Below, in pieces: positions 32,225 through 41,800 of a DNA stretch of 64,000 bases (positions within the stretch are counted from its first letter, which is position 1; every line of letters begins with the position of its first letter). Source of the DNA: Allacma fusca (Eukaryota; Arthropoda; Collembola; Symphypleona; Sminthuridae); assembly GCA_947179485.1 (NCBI GenBank), contig OX359246.1:5890001-5954000 (forward strand), given 5' to 3'. Position numbers and translations under genes: made by a program. The notes below the pieces were generated by a model. The model had not been told where the DNA came from, ran no database searches, and was given only the letters and a program-made list of their open reading frames with translations.

Positions 32225-33613
32225 TTAATGGTCGAAAATAATTTGTTTGTTGGAGTCGATTTCTATGATGGACTGATATTGAGCATAAATTACTACGTTA
32301 CTTGGCTCGTCCAAGGGTTCTCGAAACTTCAGCTGTACCTTAATTTGCCCTCTTCGGTTGACACTCAATGCATTTCCACTGTTAGGTAGTAGCTCAACCG
32401 CTGTTAAAACGTTCCCTAATCTATAATTATCTCTATTAATCCCGTTCCCTAAAGAAGGATTACTTGCCGTTTTTTCGAGGCTACGTACTGCTAGTAAGTA
32501 GTCGTCGACTCCACTCCACACTATGACATCCTTGCCATTCACTTTTGCAGTTGAGCTTTTTCTAAAGTTGAAAGGGAACACTCTGTGCTCCACGGTTTCA
32601 CCGTTCCAGGTGAAACCGAGCTCACAAATGTTTTTATCCACGTAGTTAAACGGGGATTTAGATAGTTTCCCGAGAAAGGATGTGCTGGACACAAGTCCGA
32701 CGACAAGTATGCGAGGAATTTTTCCAATAACAACAGAATCTGTAGTTATGCTTGTAAGACCCTGAGCAATGGTGAATGTCTTTAGCTCGACCTCCGTAGT
32801 AGGATATTTAAAAGTTCTGCCAAGTGAAAGTTGGTGTCTGTGGGCATCAACAATAGGTTTTGAAATGACCTTTTTAGAGGCAAAGAACGTAGCATTTGTT
32901 ATTTGATAGGAATATGGACAGCCGTTGAAACCAGTCTTGGTATCATAGGCTGCGGTTAGGCAAAGCTCGGGCAAATTCCTGCGCAATAAAATCCGGATTT
33001 CTGTTCCTGCCGGAAGAAATCTTGGTTGGTTGAAAATGTTGGCAACAAGTTGCCCTATCATTGTGAATGGTTGTGACTTTTTTGTCTTCTCGTATCTCTG
33101 GGCAAATCCTGGGTCTGAAGCAGAGTATGCCTCGGGCTTTTCGTCCGGGTAATAAAATTCATTCAGAAGTTTACCCTGTTTGTCATTTGGGCTAGAAGCA
33201 AGTAATCGTTGCAAATATGCGATTTGGGAATAATAGTTTCCCGAGTCGGAGACCAGTTGGCCGTTCAAATAAATTTCCAGATTAGAAAACATTGTCTGGA
33301 AAAAAAGATTTGACGGTGCAACGATATCATTATCGTCACATAGTGTTCCGTCCTGTTTAACAATTCGGCATGTTAATGCTAGGAATGAGTCAGATGGGTC
33401 GTAGTACCCTGAGGTATCGAGTTGTATAGAAAATTCTAGGGGGTTGTAATTTTCCTTTATAGAAACAAGGGGATACGCTTGAGTGTAATCTGAACTCAGT
33501 TGTGTAGTTAGATCAGTAGGAGGCAAATCAAATAGCTGCACCTCACTTCGTGCACTCTGCTGGGATCCCTCGTATACCGTGGGTTTTTCCTCAAAGACAG
33601 AGTTTACATCCAT
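32225..33613 (-). CDS. MCP: major capsid protein, double jelly-roll type
   Basis: 462 residues. The stretches around LFFQTMFSNLEIYLNGQLVS (about 103-122) and EIRILLRRNLPELCLT (about 205-220) match the Polinton major capsid pattern of a surface YLNG segment followed by a rigid LLRR strand. The protein is rich in predicted beta strands and lacks membrane segments and a signal peptide. It starts 3 nt after the upstream basic protein's stop and is followed at once by the protease. The family forms the pseudo-hexagonal capsomer; particle formation by this element is inferred only. Confidence 0.9.
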   Translation of the reverse strand: MDVNSVFEEKPTVYEGSQQSARSEVQLFDLPPTDLTTQLSSDYTQAYPLVSIKENYNPLEFSIQLDTSGYYDPSDSFLALTCRIVKQDGTLCDDNDIVAPSNLFFQTMFSNLEIYLNGQLVSDSGNYYSQIAYLQRLLASSPNDKQGKLLNEFYYPDEKPEAYSASDPGFAQRYEKTKKSQPFTMIGQLVANIFNQPRFLPAGTEIRILLRRNLPELCLTAAYDTKTGFNGCPYSYQITNATFFASKKVISKPIVDAHRHQLSLGRTFKYPTTEVELKTFTIAQGLTSITTDSVVIGKIPRILVVGLVSSTSFLGKLSKSPFNYVDKNICELGFTWNGETVEHRVFPFNFRKSSTAKVNGKDVIVWSGVDDYLLAVRSLEKTASNPSLGNGINRDNYRLGNVLTAVELLPNSGNALSVNRRGQIKVQLKFREPLDEPSNVVIYAQYQSIIEIDSNKQIIFDH

Positions 33614-33616
33614 ATT

Positions 33617-33973
33617 TTAACCAGATTTTCGTTTGACGCAGCGCCTCTTTCCTGTTTTCCTCCCAAACCCAATTTGAATACGTTTTCTCCCACTTCTCTT
33701 AGACGAAACTCTATAATTCCGCCGTCGCCTTTTTCCGGCACCGGCTTGGACGTTTTTTGACGTTCGTTTAAATCCCCCGCCTGTCTGTGAACGACCTCGC
33801 TTTTTTGTTGCTGCTGATGTTCCAGCACTTCTAAGCGGAATTAGATATGATGCTTCTGGATTTAAACCTTGAGAAGCCATATATGTAAAGGTCTGCTCTG
33901 ATCCACTTCCTGTTTGTGTCTGATGACCGGGTTCAAGGACACAAGCCTTTTCGTCACAGAGAACCTTACGCAT
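33617..33973 (-). CDS. small basic protein, possible DNA-packaging core protein
   Basis: 118 residues from the ATG at 33973, chosen because it overlaps the minor-capsid stop (ATGCGTAA) and removes a weakly supported N-terminal extension. The C-terminal two thirds is very rich in Arg, Lys and Gly (GKRRRRNYR, KRRCVKR). Its place between minor and major capsid genes and its charge resemble core proteins that condense viral DNA. I cannot assign a family. Confidence 0.75.
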   Translation of the reverse strand: MRKVLCDEKACVLEPGHQTQTGSGSEQTFTYMASQGLNPEASYLIPLRSAGTSAATKKRGRSQTGGGFKRTSKNVQAGAGKRRRRNYRVSSKRSGRKRIQIGFGRKTGKRRCVKRKSG

Positions 33974-35573
33974 ATTTTGGTTTGAAATGGAGAGTAACTG
34001 CCGTTTCAGCGTCTCCAAAATCAATAGGTTTTAGATTCTCGTCGACAAAATTTATGCGAGCCTCCGTGACTTGTTTATTCCTTAGGGGTAAATATATGAC
34101 TGGGTTAAAATTAACCTCAGTTTCATTATTATAGTCCTCGTTGAAATTCAGTTCTCGTAGAATGGGAACTTTTTGTCCTTCATATGTCTGGTTTTCAATT
34201 ATATTTGACAGCACCAGAAACCTTTTCTTACTCCCAAGAATGCCCGCATCTCCTTCATGCTCTTCTTCCCGTTCAATTTCTTCTTCCTGCTCGACAATCA
34301 TTTTCCGAGCGGGAAACCTACTATTTCTCTTAAATTCTGCTTCAATGGGAAACCCAAAGTAGTTTCGTAAGTCTGCTGGCAGCTGGACTGTGACTTCAGG
34401 CGGTATTTCATTGAGAATTATTTCTCCATCATCGTATGAGAATTGGATAGGGAACTGATCGTGGTGCTGATCAATGAATGTGTTATTCAATTCCGTAAAT
34501 ACATCGCCAAGGCTTTGCGATTTAGGCTCTTTCATGGCCAAAAATTGCAGTGAAAAGTACCGAGCATTAATGAAACGATTCTTAAGTGGGATAATGTTAT
34601 CGAAAGCGGTACTGTTAAACGGAGTATCTGAGGTGTATTTAGTGCCAAAATAAAATCGGTCATTATTGAAACCGAGGCTGTCCAGTAACTCCTGAGGGAG
34701 TATTATGTAATTCAGGGGGTTAGATGTGGGAAGGCTAACAATCATTGTACATTTGTTTTCCGTGTCGAAGGAAAACATTACATTCAACCCTCGTTTACCT
34801 AGCACAGATGTGAGTCTGGCGAAGAAGGGTTTGAATTGTTCGTTAAGGTTTTTATGAAACGCAAAAAGAGAGCTAAATTGCTGATCTATCATAATAAAGT
34901 TCCTATTGTATTCTCCATTTTTTTTGAACGTTCTAACAGAAAAGTCTGCATCGTTTGTATATCGATCGAACATTGATTGATCGATTACAGTACTTCCCAC
35001 ATATACACCCTCAAAGAAGCATCTCCGATTGAAGCCGAATAAAGATGCAAAAGCGTTTGAAAATAGAACCCAAGTAGCAGTGTCTTGATTTTTAACATAC
35101 AACGTTGGTACAAACTTTTTCCCGTCTGCATCAACATATGTTTGAGCTATCAAGACGTTAATTAGTTTGCCAACACCGTTATTAAATTTCTCGGTAAATT
35201 CATAAAGGGTTTCTTTGCTCTGTTTCCGAATTGGATATTCTGCAATAATAGGGTTTTTGTAGTCTGGAAACAGGGGCCCAACCGGAATAGCCGCATGATG
35301 TAGTGGGGTGAATGTTTTCCGTGATCGCTTGAATCTCCTTTCCCTACCTTTTCTCGTCGGGTTTGATTCGAGTGATTTGGGTTGTTTGGATGTGTATCTT
35401 AAATTCAGCAGCCCAACGTTGTAATGATGTTTGTTATATGCAAAGTCTGTTGGTAACTGCTGAACAATGTCACTAGTATTTTTAAACGCTGGTAAGTTAC
35501 CCGTATTTTTCAGATAAACAAAATGTTCGTTATCACTAAACGGAACGAATTGTTTGAGACTGTTATGAATCAT
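33966..35573 (-). CDS. mCP: minor capsid / penton-like protein candidate
   Basis: 535 residues from the ATG at 35573; the frame is open further upstream but without an ATG. The C-terminal part (EVNFNPVIYLPLR, ITFVDEN-like strand, then VTLHFKPKYA at the end) matches the ending of the conserved Polinton protein usually assigned as minor capsid or penton. An acidic insert (EQEEEIEREEEHEG) lies about 100 residues before the end. A basic patch lies near residues 70-85. It leads the block of four virion genes and has its own TATA box. Confidence 0.8.
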   Translation of the reverse strand: MIHNSLKQFVPFSDNEHFVYLKNTGNLPAFKNTSDIVQQLPTDFAYNKHHYNVGLLNLRYTSKQPKSLESNPTRKGRERRFKRSRKTFTPLHHAAIPVGPLFPDYKNPIIAEYPIRKQSKETLYEFTEKFNNGVGKLINVLIAQTYVDADGKKFVPTLYVKNQDTATWVLFSNAFASLFGFNRRCFFEGVYVGSTVIDQSMFDRYTNDADFSVRTFKKNGEYNRNFIMIDQQFSSLFAFHKNLNEQFKPFFARLTSVLGKRGLNVMFSFDTENKCTMIVSLPTSNPLNYIILPQELLDSLGFNNDRFYFGTKYTSDTPFNSTAFDNIIPLKNRFINARYFSLQFLAMKEPKSQSLGDVFTELNNTFIDQHHDQFPIQFSYDDGEIILNEIPPEVTVQLPADLRNYFGFPIEAEFKRNSRFPARKMIVEQEEEIEREEEHEGDAGILGSKKRFLVLSNIIENQTYEGQKVPILRELNFNEDYNNETEVNFNPVIYLPLRNKQVTEARINFVDENLKPIDFGDAETAVTLHFKPKYA

Positions 35574-35628
35574 GCTGACTTTAATGAAACCGGGCTGCAA
35601 ATGAAGATGTAAATCCTCCAGCGTACAA

Positions 35629-35635
35629 TTATATA
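35629..35635 (-). promoter_or_regulatory. TATA box of the virion gene block
   Basis: TATATAA on the minus strand 56-62 nt before the ATG at 35573. It lies only 6 nt after the AATAAA of the integrase gene (35642-35647), so terminator and promoter almost touch. Confidence 0.5.
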
Positions 35636-35641
35636 CAAGGT

Positions 35642-35647
35642 TTTATT
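35642..35647 (-). terminator. poly(A) signal after integrase
   Basis: AATAAA on the minus strand 37 nt beyond the integrase stop. Confidence 0.5.
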
Positions 35648-35683
35648 TGTTTTCAATTTTTTGTTTTCACATTACATCCTAAA

Positions 35684-36631
35684 CTAATTTCCTGGGCTAA
35701 TACTAACTAGATTTAAATCGTAATCATAAAACTGGCCTTGAACTTCTTCATTTGACTTATCTACTAGTTTATAAGTGTAAGGATACGTATTTACAACTTT
35801 TGACACACTAAATATTTCGCGACTATAGTTCTCTGAGTAGCCCTTTTCAAACAGAAGCTTTGCTCTGGAGATGCGAACAGAATCTCCAATCGAAAATTTT
35901 GGTGGAGATCTTGGAGCCTGGGCCTCAGCTATGTGCTGTCTATACAAGTGCCTCCACGTCTCAAATGAGTTTTTGATGGTAATTGTATTAGGAGCACGAC
36001 CGATAGAACTGTGAAACGAATTATTATACGTGTCTGTAAAGGTTTGCAGTACTTTGCTGATGTTCTTTGTGTTTTTCTGAGTCATAAATCTCTGAAGTTT
36101 TGTGAAAAGAGTTCTAATGAAACGCTCGGCAATAGAAGCTTTGACAATTGAATGGATATGATAGGGTATTATTTCATATTTATCCAAAAATGTTTTAAAA
36201 GCAGAAGAGGTAAACTCTTTCCCTCGATCGCTAAATAAGTACATTGGCTTTGCCCGTGCCTCTTTAAATATAGATGTAAATGCTGAAATCATAGATTCAG
36301 AGTTCTTGTTTTTAAGAAGCCGGGTATAAGCTTTTTTGCTAAAGCTATCTACCACCACGAGCACAAAATAATTGCACTCATTATATGGAGCAATATTTTC
36401 AATGTCTTTCAAATCAGTGCTCCAAATTTCATTGATAAAGTTCACCATAATTCGCCGACGTTTGTATTTCCGTCTGATTTGCTTGTGTAATGAATATCCC
36501 TCTAATTTTCGAAGCTCCCGTTGTACGGCTTCCTTGTCCTGAAATTCTGGATGGTTTTTAAGGAAACCGGATAACCCGGAAAACGCGCCGGCCAGTCGTT
36601 GGTTTAGATAACTCTCAACAATTTCACTCAT
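35684..36631 (-). CDS. INT: retroviral-type DDE integrase
   Basis: 315 residues from the ATG at 36631. The catalytic acids are Asp73 (IWSTDLKD), Asp135 (LFSDRGKEF) and Glu169 (SIAERF), with 33 residues between the last two, the spacing I expect in Polinton integrases. A basic stretch (KYKRRR) precedes the core and an SH3/chromo-like segment (KFSIGDSVRI ... FYDYDLNLV) follows it. It inserts the element and leaves 6-bp duplications, which fits the CACATA repeats seen here. A TATA-like AATATATAAAA lies only about 20-25 nt before the ATG. Confidence 0.94.
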   Translation of the reverse strand: MSEIVESYLNQRLAGAFSGLSGFLKNHPEFQDKEAVQRELRKLEGYSLHKQIRRKYKRRRIMVNFINEIWSTDLKDIENIAPYNECNYFVLVVVDSFSKKAYTRLLKNKNSESMISAFTSIFKEARAKPMYLFSDRGKEFTSSAFKTFLDKYEIIPYHIHSIVKASIAERFIRTLFTKLQRFMTQKNTKNISKVLQTFTDTYNNSFHSSIGRAPNTITIKNSFETWRHLYRQHIAEAQAPRSPPKFSIGDSVRISRAKLLFEKGYSENYSREIFSVSKVVNTYPYTYKLVDKSNEEVQGQFYDYDLNLVSISPGN

Positions 36632-36719
36632 CACACTGACACGGCGTTTTTATATATTCCCTGTTCTCACAATATTTACCAGGAGTTTACCATGCTCAAC
36701 AGTAATTGCCATTAATTGT

Positions 36720-37238
36720 TCATTTCCACCTTCGTTTTCCACTCACTCGATTCACACTCCTATTATAAGAACTCTTGCCCACACGTTTAACTTTCTTTCT
36801 CCCTTTGCCTTTCTGAATTTTGCGGGGTCTTAAATTTGTCCTGGGCAATTCTTGTGGTTTATCTGGGATAAGATCATTTGTTTGTTCCGGATGGTTAGGC
36901 AGGGTTGATTGTTTATTTTCGGATGAAGTCGGATTATCCAAATCTTCAAACACTTTCCACTCTGGTTCTAACTTGAAATGTCCGGTTTTAAATTTGCAGC
37001 AACAAATATCCAGGGGTTTATACCTTTTGGTTGCTGACTTAATAGAATCTGCAGAATTTTCAATGTCAGAATTTTCGGTTATAGTCGCATCTATTGGCTC
37101 CTTGTCCTTTATATCCTCATTCTGTATTTGCTTTTCAAGTTCGTTTTTTCTATCATTTGTAATCACTTCACCACTGTTAAGTATTTTCATTAACTCGGAA
37201 TAAAGTTTAGGATCAATTACCCTCATTACCTTTGCCAT
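36720..37238 (-). CDS. Polinton protein of unknown function, basic tail
   Basis: 172 residues. It has an acidic middle (NEDIKDKEPIDATITENSD), a short cysteine group (DICCCKF) with a FKLEPEWKVF segment, and a strongly basic C-terminus (RPRKIQKGKGRKKVKRVGK). Its ATG overlaps the preceding gene by 26 nt. Charge and position between ATPase and integrase suggest a structural or nucleic-acid-binding protein, but I do not recognise it. Confidence 0.7.
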   Translation of the reverse strand: MAKVMRVIDPKLYSELMKILNSGEVITNDRKNELEKQIQNEDIKDKEPIDATITENSDIENSADSIKSATKRYKPLDICCCKFKTGHFKLEPEWKVFEDLDNPTSSENKQSTLPNHPEQTNDLIPDKPQELPRTNLRPRKIQKGKGRKKVKRVGKSSYNRSVNRVSGKRRWK

Positions 37239-37551
37239 TGCAAATCACTCGCAAAATTTCCCCAGTTTCGATTTGAAGTAGAATGTCGGCTAATACTGCC
37301 TTATTTAGTTTTGGGTTTAGCAACACTTGCTGCTTGAACAAATTGGGCTTAAAAGCTCTCACTCGGGTTATGGTTTGAGGAAAAAAGATTCGGAGATTAG
37401 CAAAGCACTCGCAAGTTGCTTTCAGTTGTTCTTCAGTGGCTTCCTTGACAAACTTTGAGAACTGTCTGTTCGTGGCAAGTGATAGCTTGCGAATGAATTC
37501 AATATTCCCCTCGAGCCGGGTTGCTTTCGGAGTGTTGACTCTGGGACTCAT
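37213..37551 (-). CDS. small conserved-type Polinton protein
   Basis: 112 residues from the ATG at 37551, which lies 14 nt after the ATPase stop; the longer frame starts with a non-ATG codon. It has an alpha-helical look with a C-terminal run (NPKLNKAVLADILLQIETG) that resembles the small helical protein seen next to capsid genes in many Polintons, where a conserved Gly-rich ending follows a KR..L motif. That likeness is weak and from memory of the pattern only. Confidence 0.65.
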   Translation of the reverse strand: MSPRVNTPKATRLEGNIEFIRKLSLATNRQFSKFVKEATEEQLKATCECFANLRIFFPQTITRVRAFKPNLFKQQVLLNPKLNKAVLADILLQIETGEILRVICNGKGNEGN

Positions 37552-37565
37552 TGTGAGATACTGAC

Positions 37566-38213
37566 TCACTTTGGAGTAAACACTAAGCAATCTTCAGTGG
37601 GGAAAAGGTTTGATCTAACCCAGTACTTGAACTGCTTATGTTTTGGGTGAAAGTCCAGGATCAAGTAACCATATTCCCTGGCAGTCACTGCCTTTAAATA
37701 CGCTTCGGTTAGGAATGAAGTCTTCCCGGGGCAAATTTGTTTTGCCAGAGTAGAAATAGTCGATCTGTCTCTAGGAATATCAAAGAGGCAAGTCCACTGA
37801 GTATTTATGTTAATGTCGCGCATACCCTTCGCATAGCTATTCTGTAAAATTAGAAATATGGATGCACCCCGGTGGTGAGAATGTTTAGTAAAAAAGTTTG
37901 TGACTAGGGTATTATTTTCGCCTTGGCCAATTTCACTTTGCTGGTCATCCAGAATAATTAAACAGGGATCCGAGGCTAAGTCCTCAATGTCTTTTACATT
38001 TGATGTAAAAATGATGCCCGGGTCTTCGTCCTGTAGCTTACGAAAGTTTTGTTGATAATCTGAGTACACATATATGACTTTGTCTATTGGGGTGTCAAAA
38101 ATTTCTTTTCTTCTTCTTATGATCTCTAGTGTTAATACAGTCTTGCCACTTCCTGTTGGCCCCTGTACAGTTGCAGTACAGGGGTGAGCAATTTGGAAAT
38201 CAATGAAATCCAT
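37566..38213 (-). CDS. ATPase: FtsK/A32-type genome-packaging ATPase
   Basis: 215 residues. Walker A is GPTGSGKT (18-25), Walker B is CLIILDD (84-90), followed by a polar sensor region near FLILQNSYAKG. The length and N-terminal P-loop fit the A32-like packaging ATPases of Polintons and related viruses, which pump DNA into capsids. It is single-exon with a good ATG. It heads a tight cluster with the two small genes downstream. Confidence 0.92.
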   Translation of the reverse strand: MDFIDFQIAHPCTATVQGPTGSGKTVLTLEIIRRRKEIFDTPIDKVIYVYSDYQQNFRKLQDEDPGIIFTSNVKDIEDLASDPCLIILDDQQSEIGQGENNTLVTNFFTKHSHHRGASIFLILQNSYAKGMRDININTQWTCLFDIPRDRSTISTLAKQICPGKTSFLTEAYLKAVTAREYGYLILDFHPKHKQFKYWVRSNLFPTEDCLVFTPK

Positions 38214-38357
38214 GGTGTTTGAATAACATGATAACAGCGAATGACATGTTATTAAAAATGCATTGCTTTTTATTGAAAACAGTTGTGGCTATTTTTTTCT
38301 AGCTTATAATTCCCCAGTGGAAGGCTAAAATTAATATCGTTGGGGTCACAGTATACC

Positions 38358-38852
38358 CTATATACATTTTACGTTTTGAACTACGTCCGCATACTGTTCA
38401 TGAGAGAAAGTTTTCAGTGAAGGGAATGGTATGCCCTTGGACTTCATTTCTTCTTTTCCATAATTATACAATATAGAGTACTGTTTGGATTTTAGTGTGA
38501 CTACTTGGGAGATATCAAAACTTTCAATTTTCCATTTGCCAGATACTCCTGCATTTACATTCTTAAAACTTTCCATCTCTGGGTGGGCTTTAAAAAATTC
38601 ATGACCTGAGTGTATTTTTGAAAAATCGAAAAATTCCTTATTAGAAACCAGGTCTTTCCAGAACCTATTCTCGGGATCTGTAATTATGCTGATTGAGCTA
38701 TCGGTATCGCAGTATAGGTTATATGTCCGGTTACCGAAGACCATTTTTAGTTGCTGGTAATAGCCATAATAGAAAATGACTTTTGCCAAATCAAGTACTG
38801 TCACACCTGCCTGAATAGGTTTATTTAAAACTACATTTTTAGGGCTAAGCAT
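38358..38852 (-). pseudogene. POLB: DNA polymerase B C-terminal part, out of frame
   Basis: It carries the catalytic motif C, YCDTDSS, preceded by the NKPIQAGVTVLDLAK region that normally lies just upstream in the same protein. The frame is open a little beyond its first Met, across the end of the N-terminal ORF, so a single shift joins them. A 20-nt GT...AG segment lies at the junction, but it is too short for an intron and would not restore the frame. Domain content past motif C looks complete. Confidence 0.88.
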
Positions 38853-41800
38853 TAAAATGCTTACTTTCTGAGATGGGAAGAAAATCTTTACATTCCGGCA
38901 GTGACAATAAATGCCTTGATTGTGCTCGTGAACTACAAAATGTTATTTTCATGTGGTTTCTATTCGATTCGAGGCATTTTCCGAAAATCTGGTTATTCTG
39001 ATTTTTTAGAAACTGTCTCATGGATTCACTTTTTGCCTCTTTTCTCATGTCAATGTTGTGTTGTATGTACTTGCGGAAATAAGCTTTTTCAGTGAAAGAG
39101 ATTCCTGTGTGTATTTTTTTCAAAGTCATACCCATTTCCAAATAATATTTAAGAGCCTTATAATGCAAGACATAATTTTCTCTATCATAGCAATGTAGCA
39201 GTAAACGCGGTTGTGTAGTGAACGAGGATTGAGAGGCCTTACTAAGTTTGGATAAATTGTGTTGCTGTTTTTCTCCCAACTCTTCAAATTTTATAACACG
39301 GCGCTCTGGTGCTAATGGCAAATCAACTGTCTTGTCTTGAACTTCGGGCGGATATCCTAGTGTTACTTGTAGAAAGTACCCTTTCCCATCTTTGCTTTCA
39401 TATGATTTCCAATCTATACGGTCAAGATCATTAACACTTTCCCATCTGTAATTCGAATGAGGATATTTATCTAGCAACGCTGTAGCATACAGGCTTACTT
39501 TATCATTGTAAATCAAATGAGTTCTATTCTTCGTTGGATCATAACCAAATGTACTTCTCTCATTATTAGCGGTCTGAATTTTCCTAGTGCAGAAGGAAAA
39601 TCCGCCCCGTATTGCTTTGGAAAGTAGTTCTATCATTTTGAAATCCCGAATGTACTCAATTTCGGATCCTGTATGATATAAGAAACATTGGAATGAGTAC
39701 CCACTACCTGTACACATGTATGTAGGGTCAAGCCCGTACATACTCATTCCATTCATTCTGAAATTTTCCCAAATTACTGCAAGTAATAGTGTATCAACTA
39801 TTGTATAAAGCCTGGTGAATTGGCGAAACGTTGATATATTAAAAGCCGAGCAAACGTCTTGCACGAGTTGCCATTCCGAATCTGTGCACATTTCATTTGC
39901 TAAGTCGTTATTAAAATATTCCCTATCAGGAATGCCACCATTCAGGACATCCGGTGAGGTCAAATATCTATACGGAAACGGGAGTTTTTCAAACAGCAAA
40001 CTTATAGATTTTTCGGAAATATCTTGCCGATTTTTTTTGATTTGTGGGTTATCCATATCGTTCTCTAATATAAACGGGATACTTAGATTCACCAGATCGA
40101 GTGTTTTGGCATTCTCTTTCTTTAGAGCCTCAGCTAAAGTGCTTAGTTTAGAAGGAAGAAATTGGCACGAATCGATAAAACGAACTTTCACCTTTCGATT
40201 TCCTTGCCAGCCGTTCTGATTGGAATGTCCCTTGTTGTATTTATAATTTAATGTTGGCACTAGCACATCCCGTGCTGGAATTTCTAATTGAACAAATTTT
40301 TCAGTTCCTTTGCTGATAACAGATATGTCTTTAGGATCGAATATCGAGCTTTCCAAATTTTTAATTAATAAATGCAAATCAAACCCTGCTCCGTTATGGG
40401 CCACACATACTAATTCGTGTTTAAATTTAATTTTTAAATTACAACCTGCACAAATTGTGTTGAGATATCTGCCTGTGGTATGGCAATGGTGATAGCATTT
40501 AATTATTTTCTTTTCTTTCCCGGTAGGTCGCATTTTGTATTCACTTGGCATTTCTGATTCCTCGAGCTCTTCATCTTCTTCTCTTTCCATCGTAGTCTTT
40601 GTAAACACTCGTTTGCAGAAATCACAATCGGTCTTATTTTCATGTCTACAAATTTCTTCCGCTGAAGGAACTACAAAATTGTTTGTTGTTCTTACTGACC
40701 ACAGAATATCCTCCGCATGTTTAAAAACCCTTTCGAAAAAATGTTGCACTGGATTTTCTCCATCATAGTATTCTAGAGCATATATTTTCTTAGCTTCTCC
40801 AATGTAGTTCACAATGTAAAGTGAGTAACTGATTGGTTTGAATTCATTTTCAATAGTTGTGGAGTTTCCTAAACGTTTTGGATTATTCACTTTCGTAGAG
40901 CAGCATTCAAAGTCCCAATAAAGTACATAAGGGTACGGTAGTGTCAGTTCTGGCCTTGTAAACTTAAGCGTTTCGCCGTCCTTTGGAAGCTTTTCAACGA
41001 TTTCCTTGCCTGTCCCACATACCTGCCTATGGTCCGAACATTTCTTTTCGGAACCAAAGTAGCGAAAGCAGAGATCACAAAAGTATGCCTTTGCTGGTTT
41101 TCGATAGCTTAAAAATTTGTTTAAATCGGTTATAAGGGCTAAAAGGTATACTCGTTTTTTCCCAACTTTCTTATGGATCAAAAACAAGTTAACTGTCTTT
41201 GCTCGTCTTGACTTACTTGATCTTATCATCACTACTTCCCCCTTTTTATGACTTAACACATTCACGGATACACCATTATTTTCTTCAAATTGGGGAAGGT
41301 CGCTGTAAATATTTATAGTTGATTTTATATTACAAAAATCTATACGAACAAAATATGTTTTCCACGTTTTGTAGCAAGCTAGATTTTTATTAGAAGCCCC
41401 TGAGGAAGAATTTTTCTGTACTTGCTCATCCCAATATATTCCAGCGGCAATACAATATTTAAAGCAATGTTCATCTTTGTTTTTAAAGTTCATAAATCCC
41501 TGTCTAGACTTGAATGGCATTTCTAAATGCCCGCTAGCACTCGAGTTCATAAAGAGCCGGATATTACCCAGCTTTATTTCGAATGTTTCCACTTTTAATA
41601 TTCGCCATCCGGAGCCGTATTCCAGAAAACTATTCTTTTTTTCGATAATATCCGAGGCACATTGTAGTAATATGACCCGTATAGAAGCAGGGCTTTGTAG
41701 CTCATAATGGGATGACTTGAAGTATATCATCGACTGTTTGTAACCTATTTTACCATTCTCTTCTTGAACTTCTTTTTCCATTTGCACCCCGACACTTATT

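Noticed and set aside
38848..38867. 20-nt GT...AG segment in the polymerase as an intron
   Set aside because: It is far shorter than any known spliceosomal intron and its removal would not restore the frame.
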